A stretch of DNA of 64,000 bases, from positions 372,001-436,000 of the forward strand of contig MU394052.1 of assembly GCA_022578605.1 (NCBI GenBank), in the 5' to 3' direction. Shown here in pieces: positions 11,335-23,307 of this stretch (positions are counted from its first letter, which is position 1; the number at the start of each line of letters is the position of its first letter). The translations under genes and the position numbers were made by a program. The notes below the pieces were generated by a model. The model worked only from the letters and a program-made list of their open reading frames with translations, made no database searches and was not told the origin of the DNA. The DNA is from Camillea tinctor. Taxonomy: Eukaryota > Ascomycota > Sordariomycetes > Xylariales > Xylariaceae.

Positions 11335-13002
11335 GCATATAATTAGGTACGCATTGAAATCTGGCGGCACAAAGAACGGAAACTAGAGTTTGCTTCATAT
11401 AGAACGGGGGCTCAACTGTGATCGAATATTTTGGCGTGTAGTGACAAAGACAGTTCTTGAACTTGCGGGGCATAGCGAGAAAGAAGGGAGGGGCTTTTTT
11501 TTAACGTGTAGACACGAGAGGGGATGGTTTCATTAGCATGCTGTATCGTAATGAGCAAGCGGGTGGGTTCTTGTACACTTGAATGGATTTCATGTATAGC
11601 CTTTAATAGGGCCGGCATTTGTGTGGTTTTCCTTGTTCATTTCTATCTCTCTTTTTTTTGGAGTTTTTTTTATTCTCATGTTTTTTTGCGGAAGAAGATT
11701 ATAAAGTGTGGAGGATCGTCAGAGAGAAGGTAAAATGGTGGCATTGATAGGTTTTGAGTTTTGGGGGTCCTCCCCTCAGGGTTAAGGTTCGTCATGTTTA
11801 TAAGCTGCAATACAATATAGGGTTACTAATCTAGTATCAAAATAGTATTGAGTAGTATTGAGTAACATTACTCGTCGATATCAGGTATTTAATGGAGTAT
11901 CAATATGTGTGCGTGCAGATTGATAGTTTCGAATATCTCAAGTAACCTACCTACATACTACTACTCTCCCTAAGAGGGGAGGGGAGATTATCAATATATC
12001 CCTATACGATTTACGTGGATACCTATGTAATTATCAGGCTAAGCTAGGCTCGCTGAGGTGCAAATGTTACCAAATACTACGCCAAGCATAGCTACCCAAA
12101 ATGCCGGGATTCTAAGTGAAGACTTATTATATACGAGGTTTTCATTTTTAGAAATCTGGAACAACTTGGTCTAGGTAAGATTTGCCTGTTTTTGGTAATT
12201 TTTTTTCTTCTTTGAATTTATGTACTATGTAGTGTACTACCATCATTATTATTTTTTATTCTGCTCCCTTTTTTTTTTTGCTCATCGTACGACTTTGTTG
12301 TCCTTTAGTTGTTGTTGAGACATGTATGTAACTTATAATTACAATAGATAGGTACATACAATATGGGTTATACAGGTAGGTCTACTTAGGTAGTTAAGGT
12401 ACTTAATCTACCTCTTAGAATATAGTTTAGGTTAAGACATAGATTTTGTGGCACATGTGATTTTGATTGAACAGAGTGTTCTTAACTCTGGCGTTGGCGT
12501 CGGACTTTTAGGGGACCCAGGGAGGCCCTTCCATTAGCGCGTTTATTCACTAGCGGGTGCTGTAAAGCCAAGACGCGTGGCCAATGATATTCCATTCTTC
12601 GTCGTCCACTCCCTATTCTCGCTTCGTCAGCCTCGATAGTTTGAGCTGTAAGTTCCCTTAACCTTCTTACATTTCTCAAGGGTCCCTTTTTTTTTTTTTT
12701 CTCTTACTTGCTTTTTAAGAAAAACCACCTCTCCATTCTTCTTCTTTTTTTCTTATTATAAATTCAACCGGGGGGAGATGTTCTCTGATCTTGTCGTGTT
12801 AACGATAAGCATCTAAGCTGCTTCTTTTTTTTCTTCTTCTTCTTATAAACTGTTCTATTCGAGACCCTCATTTGATCTGTTGAATATCCACCCCTCTAAT
12901 CAGCTTCTTTGTGTGTGTGAAGCTGCGATATACTCTCTCGCTATAAACCCTCTTCGTCTCTCTTCCCCTTGACATTGAGCCGGGAGGCCATCTCCCTCGA
13001 GC
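11335..13002. other. intergenic region between transporter and PMT2
   Basis: No supported gene. It contains several TAGGTA-type motifs (12335-12415) and, from about 12690, long T/CT-rich tracts typical of a strong fungal promoter leading to the PMT2 start. Confidence 0.5.
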
Positions 13003-15588
13003 ATGGCCGACAATCAGGCCGCTCTGGCCTCGGGTGTCGACCCTGCCGGCGATGCTGCTCGTCGGCGTAATGTACCCGCACCTCCCGCTCAGGCGCAAAG
13101 GCCCGAGCCTGACGAGAAGAAGATCCACGGAAAGAAGGTACATGCCACGTTACGGAGCTTCTACCGAGCTTGGGACTAATAAGGATTATGTGTAGGAGGC
13201 TTCTTTCCTCGATGTTCTCGACCAATGGGAGTTTATCATTGCTCCCATTATCTTCACTGCCTTCGCCGTCTTCACACGGCTGTGGAAGATTGGCCTCAGT
13301 CCAATTGTGACCTGGGATGTACGTATACGTTGCCACCTCTGCCCCTCCAACCCCCCTTGCCTCGCAATGCATTTGCTAACGATCAATTGTACAGGAAGCT
13401 CAGTTCGTCCAACCCCCTATGTCGTCCCCGTTCGTACAGCGCTAACATGATCGTCGTTTTCTTCCAGCTTTGGCAAATTCGGATCACACTACATCAAACG
13501 TGAACTGTTCTTCGATGTGTTAGTCCCCATACTCCTGCCCTAGTGCAATTGGAATTGTATCGCTGATTTAGGAGTTAGACACCCGCCGCTCGGCAAGATT
13601 CTCGTTGGATTTTCGGGAGTGCTGGCAGGATACAATGGATCGTTCGAATTCAAGTCTGGCGAGACCTACCCCGAGGAGCTGAACTACACCTTTATGCGAG
13701 CCTTCAACGCTTTCTGGGGAATACTATGTGTGCCATTGGCCTACTTCACGGCCAGGGAATTGAACCTCAAGCGCCCTGCTGTATGGCTGGTCACCCTCAT
13801 GGTGCTGTGCGAGAATTCGTACACCACCATTAGCCGATTCATCCTTCTCGACTCTATGCTGCTTTTCGGCACCGTTGCCACCGTCTTCTGCTGGTCCAAG
13901 TTCCACCGCCAGCAAAAGGAGAGCTTCGAGCCCCTGTGGTTCTTTTGGCTGTTCATGACTGGTCTGAGTTTGGGTTTTGTCTGCAGTATCAAGCTTGTTG
14001 GTCTTTTCGTCACAGCACTCGTCGGTCTCTACACGATCGAGGACCTTTGGAACAAGTTCGGTGACACGAAGATGCCTGTTGCGGAACTTGCGAGCCATGT
14101 CGCTGCTCGGGTTGTTGGTCTCATTATCGTTCCGTTTTTAGTCTACCTGTTGGCTTTCGCACTTCATTTTGCCATCCTGACTAGGAGTGGTCCCGGTGAT
14201 GCCCAGATGAGCTCTCTGTTCCAAGCAAACCTAGAAGGAAGTGAGATTGGCCGCAACTCTCCCCTTGAGGTTGCTATAGGCTCAAAGGTTACTTTGAAGA
14301 ATATGGGATACGGTGGTGGTCTTCTTCACAGCCACGTCCAAAGTGCGTTCCGTCTTTAGCGATACGAGAAGAATTTATCTAACCTGCTTATAGCTTACCC
14401 GGAGGGCTCCACCCAGCAACAGGTTACCTGTTACCATCACAAGGATGCCAACAATGAGTGGTTCTTCTACCCTAACCGGAGAGAACCCGATTACGACCCC
14501 GAAGCCGAGCCCCGAATGATTGGCAACGGCGATACTGTCCGCTTGATCCACGCTATGACCGGCCGAAACCTCCACACCCACGACATCTCCGCTCCCGTTA
14601 CCAAGAGTCAGAAGGAAGTTTCTTGCTACGGAAATCTTACCATTGGCGATGACAAAGACCACTGGGAAATTGACATTGTGAGGGACGTTTCTTCCCGTGA
14701 CAAGAGCAAGCTCCGAACCCTGACTACCGCTTTCCGCTTGAGAAACCCAGTTATGGGATGTTATCTACGGGCAGCCAACGTCAATCTACCGCAGTGGGGT
14801 TTCAAACAGATTGAAGTGACGTGTGACAAGAACAATAACCCTCGGGATACTTTCACCCACTGGAACATTGAGGCGCACACCAATGAGAAGCGTAAGTGGC
14901 CAAAGGGGAGAGATAGCCTTGCAAAGTTACTGACAGAATCATAGTTCCTCCTGGAGACCCGGGCAAGTACAAGTCGCCATTCTTCCACGACTTCATTCAT
15001 CTGAATGTTGCGATGATGACGTCCAACAATGCCCTTGTCCCAGACCCAGACAAGCAGGATGACCTTGCCTCTCAGTGGTGGCAGTGGCCTATCCTCAACG
15101 TCGGTCTACGCATGTGTGGCTGGGACGACAAGATCGTAAAATACTTCCTACTAGGCAACCCATTTGTGTACTGGGTTTCGACAGCCTCGCTCGGAGTGGT
15201 TGGTTTATTGACCGCTTGGTACATTCTCCGATGGCGGCGCGGATTCAAAGATCTGACGACCGACGACATCGATCAAATCCACTACTCTGGACTTTACCCA
15301 GCTCTAGGATGGTTCCTCCACTATCTCCCATTCGTCGTCATGGCTCGTGTCACTTACGTACATCACTATTACCCTGCTTTGTACTTTGCCATCCTAACCT
15401 TGGGTTTCCTTGTCGACTGGACTTTGAGGAACCAGAAGAAACTGGTGTCGTATAGTATCTACGCTGTGCTTTACACCGTCATCATTGGCCTGTACATCTA
15501 CTTTATACCGATCTGCTGGGGCATGACGGGAAGCAACCAGCAGTACAAGTACATGAAGTGGTTTGACACATGGCGCATATCCGACTGA
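13003..15588 (+). CDS. PMT2: Protein O-mannosyltransferase, PMT2 family
   Basis: ER membrane enzyme that transfers mannose from dolichyl-phosphate mannose to Ser/Thr of secretory proteins. Seven exons fit: 13003-13137, 13196-13318, 13395-13402, 13468-13518, 13579-14342, 14394-14891 and 14945-15588, giving 740 residues, the usual family length. The catalytic loop-1 motif DEAHFGKF (acidic pair at 86-87) is rebuilt across the 8-nt exon. HPPLGK follows, then multiple membrane helices, then the luminal MIR region (about 340-520) introduced by LLHSHVQTYPEGS and QQQVTCYHHKD. Those signatures separate PMT2 from PMT1 and PMT4. More helices follow to the C-terminus. PMT2-type enzymes usually work as PMT1-PMT2 heterodimers. 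The 13403 donor is GTTCGT, the rest are near-canonical. Confidence 0.97.
13395..13402 (+). other. PMT2: 8-nt microexon of PMT2
   Basis: The sequence GAAGCTCA lies between an ACAG acceptor (13391-13394) and a GTTCGT donor (13403). It supplies E, A and the first two bases of H in the invariant DEAHFGKF motif; without it the reading phase fails. Confidence 0.85.
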
Positions 15589-17703
15589 ATGTATTCGAAG
15601 AGACGAGTATAGAGTATACGTCTGTGGGCACGATAATAACAACAATAAAAAGGGAAGAAGGGACAGGGCTGCTGCGAGGCTGAAATAAGGAAAATGGATT
15701 TCTTTTACTTTTTCATCTTCAGCTAACGAAGAAATGTCTTCTTTTCAAAAAACCCTTTTATTTTGGATTTTTTTGAAATTGTGCTTTGCGTATACGGTAG
15801 AATTAAAGAGACGGTTGGTAATGGCTTTTTCTCTTTTTTCTCTTACTCGCTCAAAGTCTCAAATGCAGTGTCTTTTTACAGAAAAAGGACCAAAAAATAC
15901 CACAGGAAAAGAAAAGAAAACTCTCCACCAAGTCCAAAAACTAATTTCCTCTTTCCCTAAAAACTTAGAATCGTGGTGTTGATTTGTTTTCCTGGGTTTT
16001 TTTTTTTCCCCTTCCCTACTCTCCTATCCTCTCTACGGAAAACTTGGGGTCCGGTGTAACGATATAAAAGGTGTTGCTTTTACGCTTATTACTACTATAA
16101 AAGAAACTAGTTATAAACTATTGTTATGGTTATTGTTTACGGTTAGTATAATTGTGTGTGTGTGTGTGTGTGAAAGTGGGAAGGGGGTAAACTCTCCTGA
16201 CTTGGAGCTATGTTAGGGTTTGATTTATTGATAGTAAAGGGAGAAGGGAGAAGGGCGGAGGGAGTTTGAGGTGTTTTTGAGAGGGGTTGGGAAAAGGGAG
16301 AAGGGGAGAGATAGGAAGTAGGTAACAGGAAAGGGGAATAGAGGGAAGTAAAATTGGATTGAGGGTTTTCTTCTGAGGTGTGTAGAGTGTATTGGAAAGT
16401 TTGCAATGAAAGGATATATTACACGTATAAGACATATTGGAAGATTTAAGATATGGGCTGGGTGAGATAGATGGATGGGATGGGATGGGACGGGAGTGAT
16501 ACTTAGTATAGGTAGTTTTTCGAAGACTTCCAATGATTTCTGAAAACTACCTACCTATGTATTTCCCCTATCCTTATTGTGTATTCATTGTATCTAGGTA
16601 AGCTATGTAATATAATTATACAGCAGTGTAACGCACGACGATAAAGTAAAATATATTGATCTACATCAAGTCAGTATATAAGTATGTATGTATCACCAGG
16701 AGCCTAACGGTTTTTTGTCGATTGCTTCTGCCGTGATAAGCTCTCCCTCCCGGTGGGCATCGGTGTTCCCTCCTCCACGAGGAGAGCTCTTAGGTAGAGA
16801 GGCTATAGCATTTATTCTATATGCTATTTATAAGTCACGTTGGTAGTTGCACTGTATCATGCGTATGCGTCATCCTATAACCCGGGGGCTACCAAAGCTT
16901 GCGAATCTCCCCCTTTCCCCGTCTAAAGAAAAAAATTCATGTGAAAGCAACAATATAGATGGCACAGTAAAATGTATTGATTTTATATAGCTCTTACTAG
17001 GAATGATCTTAGCATACTACCACTACTCGTTGCCTTCCTCTGTCGTTCTCTCGTTCACTGTCTATACCTCTTCTTCCCTCCTTATATGATCATCTCGTCT
17101 CCACATTGATAGTAGACCATGAAAAGAAGGAGGTAAAGCAACTTTCTTCAAAGACTAGACATTATCTAGGGTATCAATAAATTATTCAGGATGTTTTGCA
17201 ATGACGTCTCTCTTCTTTATTCCCTGATGCCCCCCCCTTCCAAAGCCCCATTTCTGTCATGTTACGTAGATGCGTTTGTAGCAATAGTAAAGGTGTGTGC
17301 GTGTGCTTTATGCATGCGTGCTTGGGATATGTACAGTAAGTGTTACTCCGTTATACGAAAAGCCCCCAAAAGAACTTAAAAAAAAGGAGGGGAGAGGACG
17401 AGAAGAAACCAAGTAGAACTCCTCCCCCTTCCAAAAATGCCAGCCAATTCCTCCCCGGGTTATAATTTGATTTAATACCTTGTTCCCCCCCTTTCCCTTT
17501 GCCACCCCCATTTGTTTGGTTATTCGTTCATTGATCCCATTTCTCTACATCGAGGTCCAGTTTATCCCCTCTTATTTCTGTCTTGTTGTGTTTGTTGTAG
17601 CTGATTTCGTTATAGTAACAAAAACAGGAGAAGATAAAATACTCGTTTATCCTTTGGATAATTAGTTTTATTTTGAATTTTTTATTTATGTTTTTGGATT
17701 TCT
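15589..17703. other. convergent intergenic region between PMT2 and the Rab gene
   Basis: Both neighbours end into this 2.1-kb stretch, so it holds two 3' untranslated regions and terminators. I see no supported gene. Apparent minus-strand frames at 16143-16533 are low-complexity purine/pyrimidine sequence. A (TG)n tract lies at 16153-16172. Confidence 0.5.
16153..16172. repeat. (TG)n microsatellite
   Basis: About ten uninterrupted TG units downstream of PMT2. Confidence 0.9.
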
Positions 17704-18498
17704 TCAGCAGCAACCTGCCGCAGCCCCTTTACCTGCGTCAGTTGACAGCCTGACGTTCCTGCCGGCGCCGGCGCCGCCCGGACCGGGGCCCTTGACACCG
17801 GAGCGGCGGTCGTTCAGGTCGTACTTGCCGGCGTTGATGTTCTCGAAGATGCGCTCGGCTACGCGCATGAAGGCAGCTTCAACATTCTCGCCGCTCTTGG
17901 CGCTAGTCTCGACGTACTGGAGTACGCCGTTGCGGCGAGCCCATTCCTCGGCCTCGGCAGCCGTCACCTCCCGCCGCTTCTCGTTCTCATTATTGCCCGA
18001 GTCGTCGTTCGGGTCGTCCGGCTGCGTGCGGTCTAGTTTATTACCCACCAGTATAACAACAATATCAGGTTCAGCGATGGCGCGCAGGTCGTTCAACCAG
18101 TCTGTCACATGTGTAAAGGTCGAGCGCCGCGTTATGTCAAAGACGAGCAGCGCCCCGGAAGCGCCCCGGAAATATGACCGCGTCACTGACTTGTAGGTTT
18201 CCTGCCCAGCCGTGTCCCATAGAGATAACTTCATGTGTTTCTGTTGTTGTTGGGCGGCGGCGGCGGCGCTGTTATTTGAGGCTGCGGTAGAGGTCGGGGA
18301 TGAGATGGCATTTGAAGACTGTTTCGAATGCGGCGGTCCGACAGGTACTATGCGCGAGCCAAACTCAACGCCAATCGTGACATCGTGCTGGGGGCTGAAG
18401 CGCCCCTCGCAGAGGCGGATCGTGAGTGAGGATTTCCCGCATCCCGAATCCCCGATACACACAAGCTTGGCGATGTAATCCCAAGGTGGAGAGGACAT
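17704..18498 (-). CDS. Rab family small GTPase (Rab4/Rab2-like)
   Basis: Membrane-traffic switch protein of 264 residues encoded by a single exon. It shows P-loop GDSGCGKSS (16-24), switch I TIGVEFG (41-47), switch II WDTAGQE (94-100), the NKLD and ETSAKSG guanine-binding motifs, and a C-terminal CC pair for double geranylgeranylation. The EFGSR and SVTRSYFRGASGALLVFDIT segments place it nearest Rab4/Rab2/Rab14; S. pombe Ypt4 is a plausible relative. An insertion of about 33 residues (55-87), rich in Ser, Ala and Gln, lies between switch I and the WDTAG strand, and a second acidic Asn/Asp insert follows NKLD. I chose MSSPPWDY as start because the 14 codons before it lack conservation. Confidence 0.9.
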   Translation of the reverse strand: MSSPPWDYIAKLVCIGDSGCGKSSLTIRLCEGRFSPQHDVTIGVEFGSRIVPVGPPHSKQSSNAISSPTSTAASNNSAAAAAQQQQKHMKLSLWDTAGQETYKSVTRSYFRGASGALLVFDITRRSTFTHVTDWLNDLRAIAEPDIVVILVGNKLDRTQPDDPNDDSGNNENEKRREVTAAEAEEWARRNGVLQYVETSAKSGENVEAAFMRVAERIFENINAGKYDLNDRRSGVKGPGPGGAGAGRNVRLSTDAGKGAAAGCC

Positions 18499-20263
18499 TG
18501 GGACGAATAGAGAGGAAGCGAGATGGAGAGAGAGGGACAAAGAGGGGGGAGGGGAAAGAAGGAGGCGAAGATGGAGGCGGCGGAGGGGAACGCGAGAGAC
18601 AGAGAGGCGGGTAAGGCAGATTGATCAGTGGAGGGCCTCTGCGTTCCGTGGTTCTCTCTCTTGCCTAGCTGAAAAGAGAAAGTCGGTCTCGTGGGGAAGA
18701 GGTTTAAAGTCGTATTCCGTATGTAGGTAATAATAGCTAGTTGGGTGGTAGAGTGGTAGAGAGAAAAGGCTTCGGGTTGTGTCTTCGATTATATCCACGT
18801 GTGATAATAGGTGGATAAGTAGGTATGTAATGTGATTCGTATAGCCAGGTAAAGGGAGAGGTCAATATATCTATAGCTAGTTATGGATTGTACCCTATTG
18901 TAGAACAGTAGTGATGATGCCTCGATGGTGGTCTGCGTATGATGTTCGTACAAGTTCCAATGCTGCGCTGAGTTGCGTTGCGTTATGTTTTGTGCAGGAC
19001 TCCAGGGGGGGAAGACGGAGGGATCAGAGGAGGGACCAAGAGGGTGGTGTCATGAGCCAAGGAGAAGCTAAGGAAAGAGTCCATATACCCACTTAATTAT
19101 GGAGAAAGCTATAAGACTGGCAGGGGAGTAGCTGGGAGATAAGGGCCTGATTAGGGATTGGGAGGGTGGATGACCTCACTTTATGTCTGCATCAACTGCC
19201 AGAAAAGCTAACTCGTGACTTACCTTTATGTATAGTACCCGTAACTTTTGATATGTAATCTGTATTCTTCTTTTAAGACATGAAATCATCTGTTTTATGT
19301 TATTGATGTTTTTGTTTCTCTCTATCCTTGAAAGAAAACTAGATAGCTACTTATGCATCTATGTATATAATTTAGCTTGCATATGTACAGCAGCCAATTT
19401 AGTATCAATAATATATTTTCTTTGATGGCTGGTAAATCAGCTGTGGACTGGCAGACTATAATACTAGACCTGCAGACCAGGTCTTGGATCTGGGGGATTG
19501 TACTTGCCGTCACCAGGATCACGGAATTTACAAGGGGTCTGTTAGGTAAGTCCGTAGTGCAGGCAGTGTGTTAGCATCAGGTAGTGTATCCATGTAGGCT
19601 GCAGTGGTCCACCGCCTATTTCGATGCTTTCCTTTCTGCCGCTTCCGTAACGGCAAACCTTAACCACTGACCTAGCATGTACATTAACTACCTACATTAC
19701 AGTACACTAAAGGTAAGTACACTGATGATAAGTGCGCGTGCTTGCATGTGAGCAACCCAACCCAAAGTACCTAATCTGCAGGCATCTTTTTTTTTTTTTT
19801 TAATCGCCAACTGCCTTTCCGTAGCTCTGACAGCGGACTTTACTAGCCAAACCTACTACCTACTACTATTACTACTACTACCTATTCTTCAACCTACTCA
19901 TCGTCTCTCTCCCATAATACCTAATAATATTTTCAACTTTCTTACTTTTCTTCCACTCTCCTCCCTTTCCCTCCCCCATTCTTAACCCCCTCCTCCTTTT
20001 GAACCTTTTATTACATAGACTGGTATCCAACTGGATTATTCTTGCAAATAATAATTTGTTCTTTGTTTGTTTGCAGCATACAAGCTTCCCCTGTTGTAGT
20101 TGCATCACTCCCACAATCAACATACGCACACTCATAAATCATCACCACTAACCCGGACTGATTGCAACATTCTTTCGGCTCTAACGCCGACCCTGACTCT
20201 TTCCCACTCACCCCCCCTTCTTCTTTCCTGCCGGAGTCTACCTCCTCCAGCAAACATTAAATC
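18499..20263. other. divergent intergenic region
   Basis: This 1.8-kb space between the Rab gene (-) and the CTL-like gene (+) must contain both promoters. It shows CT-rich tracts (19860-20000 and 20200-20260), several TAGGTA-type motifs (about 18725-18835 and 19850-19890), and no supported gene. Confidence 0.5.
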
Positions 20264-22626
20264 ATGTTTTCCGAATGTATGTTGACCCTGTCCCTTCTTG
20301 TCTGAATGTTCTCTTTATTCAGCCCGAGTACTTGTCTGACTTCCGATTCCAAGATGCCTCCCGATTTCTTGCCCAATCCCAGTCTCGGCTCTCCAACTTC
20401 GGCCAACCCGATAGCAACGATCCCTCGAACCGACAACCTCCTGATGGCCCTTCAAGGTACTCGAGGCATCCCGTCCGATCATCCTACCAAGGACGCCTAG
20501 GAAATCCTTATCAGCCCTCCCAGTCTCGCTTTGGAGGCTTCGCCTCACGATACAACACCGCTCCGGAAGCCCCGCTATTCCACAGTGCCCTCAACGAATA
20601 CCGAGAGGATGACGATGAGGATGTGGCCAGGGATGCTGCCGATTTTCGGGCTCTGCAACGATCGCGCCGGATATTTGTCCCGAGTCATCTAGACGATAGT
20701 TCGGCTTCAGAAAATGATGCAAGCCGAACCTCACTTGACCAGAGTGGAGAACGCGATAGTGGACTGTTCGAGGATAGTGTTCGTCCCATGGGTATCAAGA
20801 GTAGTTGGAATGGAGAGTCGAGTTTCAAGGATAGGCATACCAAGCGCAAAGGGAAAGAGGAGCCCACAATGCCAGGCGATCAGACGAACAGGCGTCAAAA
20901 CTCGGATAGCGACGAGAGTGGTAAGATGGTCGATATCGGTCTAGAATCCACTGTTCTAGACAACCAGGTTCCCGAGGATCTGCTGCAAGAAACACCGGCC
21001 GACTCTGCACCTCCTGCATTCCAGCAATTCAAGTCCACCAATAGCCGCCCAAAGAGTGTGGCCGGTCGTCGGGAGTCAAAGCTGGAGCGCGATCGGCGCC
21101 TTATGCGTCAGGCTATCGCCGAAGAAGATGAGGAAGACGAGGCAGAGGAGGAGGGCCAACAGAGTAGTGAGATTCCCGCGCCGCCGCCTCCCCGAATGTA
21201 CGGCGAGATATTCGTACATGATCAGTTCTTCGCATGGATCTACCTCATAGCCTTCGCTTCTCTCCTTGCCACTTTCGTGCTCGTCTGGCTGCACACCTCC
21301 GTACCGCACAGAAAGATCGGCGACACTATCTATACCACACTACATTCGTCTTTCTTCCTTCTCGCCGTTGATACGCTAGTATCCATCATCGTTGCGCTAG
21401 TTTGGATGGCAGCCCTGAGATCCTTTGTTCGGCCACTAGTGATATTCATCCTACTCGGCGTTCCGGTCGTCCTCTTCTCCTTCTCACTATATCCTATGAT
21501 ATCTAGTTTCCAGGGCCCCGACCATGGATCACGTGTGCAGGATGTGGTCATGCGATATGCAGCTATTATACCAGGAGTTTGTTCTATCATCTGGACATGG
21601 TTGCTCTACAAGGGACGTCATGAGATACACCGAGCAATCGATATCCTGGATTTCTCTAGTCGCATTCTTGCCGCCAACCCGGCACTCGTCCTCCTCGGCT
21701 TTAGTTCTTTAGCTTTCGTCGTTGGATGGACTTGGATATGGCTTTGGATGTTTACCAGAATTTTCCTTGGCGGCTACTTCTCCAAGTCACTTTCCGCCTT
21801 CGTCATCGGTACGGCGACCTGGTGGTTAGCTGTATTTTTCTTCCTCATGTATGTCTGGACTCTCTCTGTTCTAAGCGGAGTTGTCCGAGCCACTACTGGA
21901 GGCACCGTCTCGAACTGGTACTTCCACCGCAATACTTATCCTCCTGCATCATCGAATGCGATCGTAAAAGGCGCGCTAGGACATTCGACATCGACGGTGT
22001 TTGGTACTATTTGTGCATCCACACTGCTTTCGTTGGCGATCCGGGTGCCCATACTAGTCCTTCCCCGGCGTATCTCGAGCATATTTGAGTTCATAGGATG
22101 GCGCCTAGCACCAAGACCAGTGTCTATCCTGACAAACCCTCTAGCTTTGACGTACGCCGCCATTCATTCTGTACCTTTAATGGAGTCTGCGTCACAGTTG
22201 AGTAGAATACAGTTCCTAGCTACTGGGCCTACCACAACTCTCACACCGAGCGCATTCTCTCAGCGGAACCAAACCGCCTCCTTGATGTCCTACAGGATGG
22301 CCAAGATGCTGCTACACGCGGCGCGATTTGTAATGTCCACGGCGCTAGGTTTTGCGGCCTGGGTCATGACAGCACGTCAGCTACAGGTCCAACTTCCAGA
22401 TGGAATCGGCCTCAGGGGAAGTGCCTATGCGTACGTGGTAGGTATGGTAGCTAGTATGATCGGTTGGGGAGTTTTGGGGGCTATGGAGGGGGTTCTCTCG
22501 GGCATTCTAGACGGTGTGCTGGTCTGCTATGCGAGCGAGCGCAGGCTGGGCAGTGAACGTGCGACGTACTGCATGGAAGCAGCAAGATTATTTGAGGACC
22601 GGAGATTTCAGAGGGATATGGTTTGA
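20264..22626 (+). CDS. Choline-transporter-like (CTL/PNS1-type) membrane protein
   Basis: Integral membrane protein with the CTL fold, a family implicated in choline or related solute transport. I model a 13-nt first exon (20264-20276, MFSE plus one base) spliced by a GTATGT intron with a CTGAC branch site to 20354. This gives MFSEYASRFLAQSQ and 761 residues in total. Residues 1-300 are hydrophilic and disordered, with an acidic EEDEEDEAEEE run. About ten hydrophobic segments follow. CTL-like features are the SNWYFHR segment, GALGHSTSTVFGTICAS and the final Gly-rich helix pair with LDGVLVCYASERRLG. The ATG at 20275 gives a longer open frame but lies inside the proposed intron. Substrate is unknown. 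Confidence 0.82.
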
Positions 22627-23307
22627 GAGCATTAAAGCAAGTTCGCATTCGGAATTCAAGGATCTTAACGTTTGGAGTTCGGATCATAACAACAAGTCCC
22701 CCACCCCCCTACCTTTTTATTCCCCTCTTCTCCAAGGGGGAGGAGGGTGCGGCTGGAAACTGGAGTCTCGAGATTGGACATGATGCATTAGAATCGTTAC
22801 AACTACGTGGTAGTTCTCGTTGTTCAGGGCCTGCAACTTTTACACAGGTCCTGTTGTCTGCTTCTTCATTTTTCTTTTTCTACTGTTTACGACCAAAGGT
22901 ACCTTACAAATAAGATTTGACCGTACTACATACACTTTATATCTATGCCTATATCTCTTCTTTTTTGGTGACAATTATTCTTGTTACATGCGCATCCTAG
23001 GGGAGAGTAGCGTGAGCAGTTGAAGCACATCTCTCTACAAAATATCTTTAGAGTTTGTATACCGTGCGGTATATAACGACCTTCAAAGCTAGTGGCTTGA
23101 TGGGAACGAGAGCGTATACTTCAGCTAGAGCAGATATCTCAGACACGGACAGACTGATGGATGACATTAAGCTCTGGTTCTTTCTCCAGAGCAGGCTCTT
23201 ATATATTTCGCTTACTCTCCCATTCGCATTGTTTTCTGTCTCTGCAATTCTTCGCTTCCGTATTCCTTGATGGCATAGGTAATTACTTAGTCTTGAGCTA
23301 CGCAGTG
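22627..23307. other. intergenic region after the CTL-like gene
   Basis: No supported gene. It is probably the 3' untranslated region of the CTL-like gene followed by upstream sequence of the 23308 gene. Confidence 0.5.

Noticed and set aside
16143..16533. Overlapping minus-strand frames rich in Ser, Pro, Leu
   Set aside because: Translations of a purine-rich tract on the plus strand; low complexity in three frames at once.
20275..20353. ATG at 20275 as start of the CTL-like protein
   Set aside because: It overlaps a GTATGT donor, and the spliced 20264 start gives a better N-terminus; kept only as an alternative.
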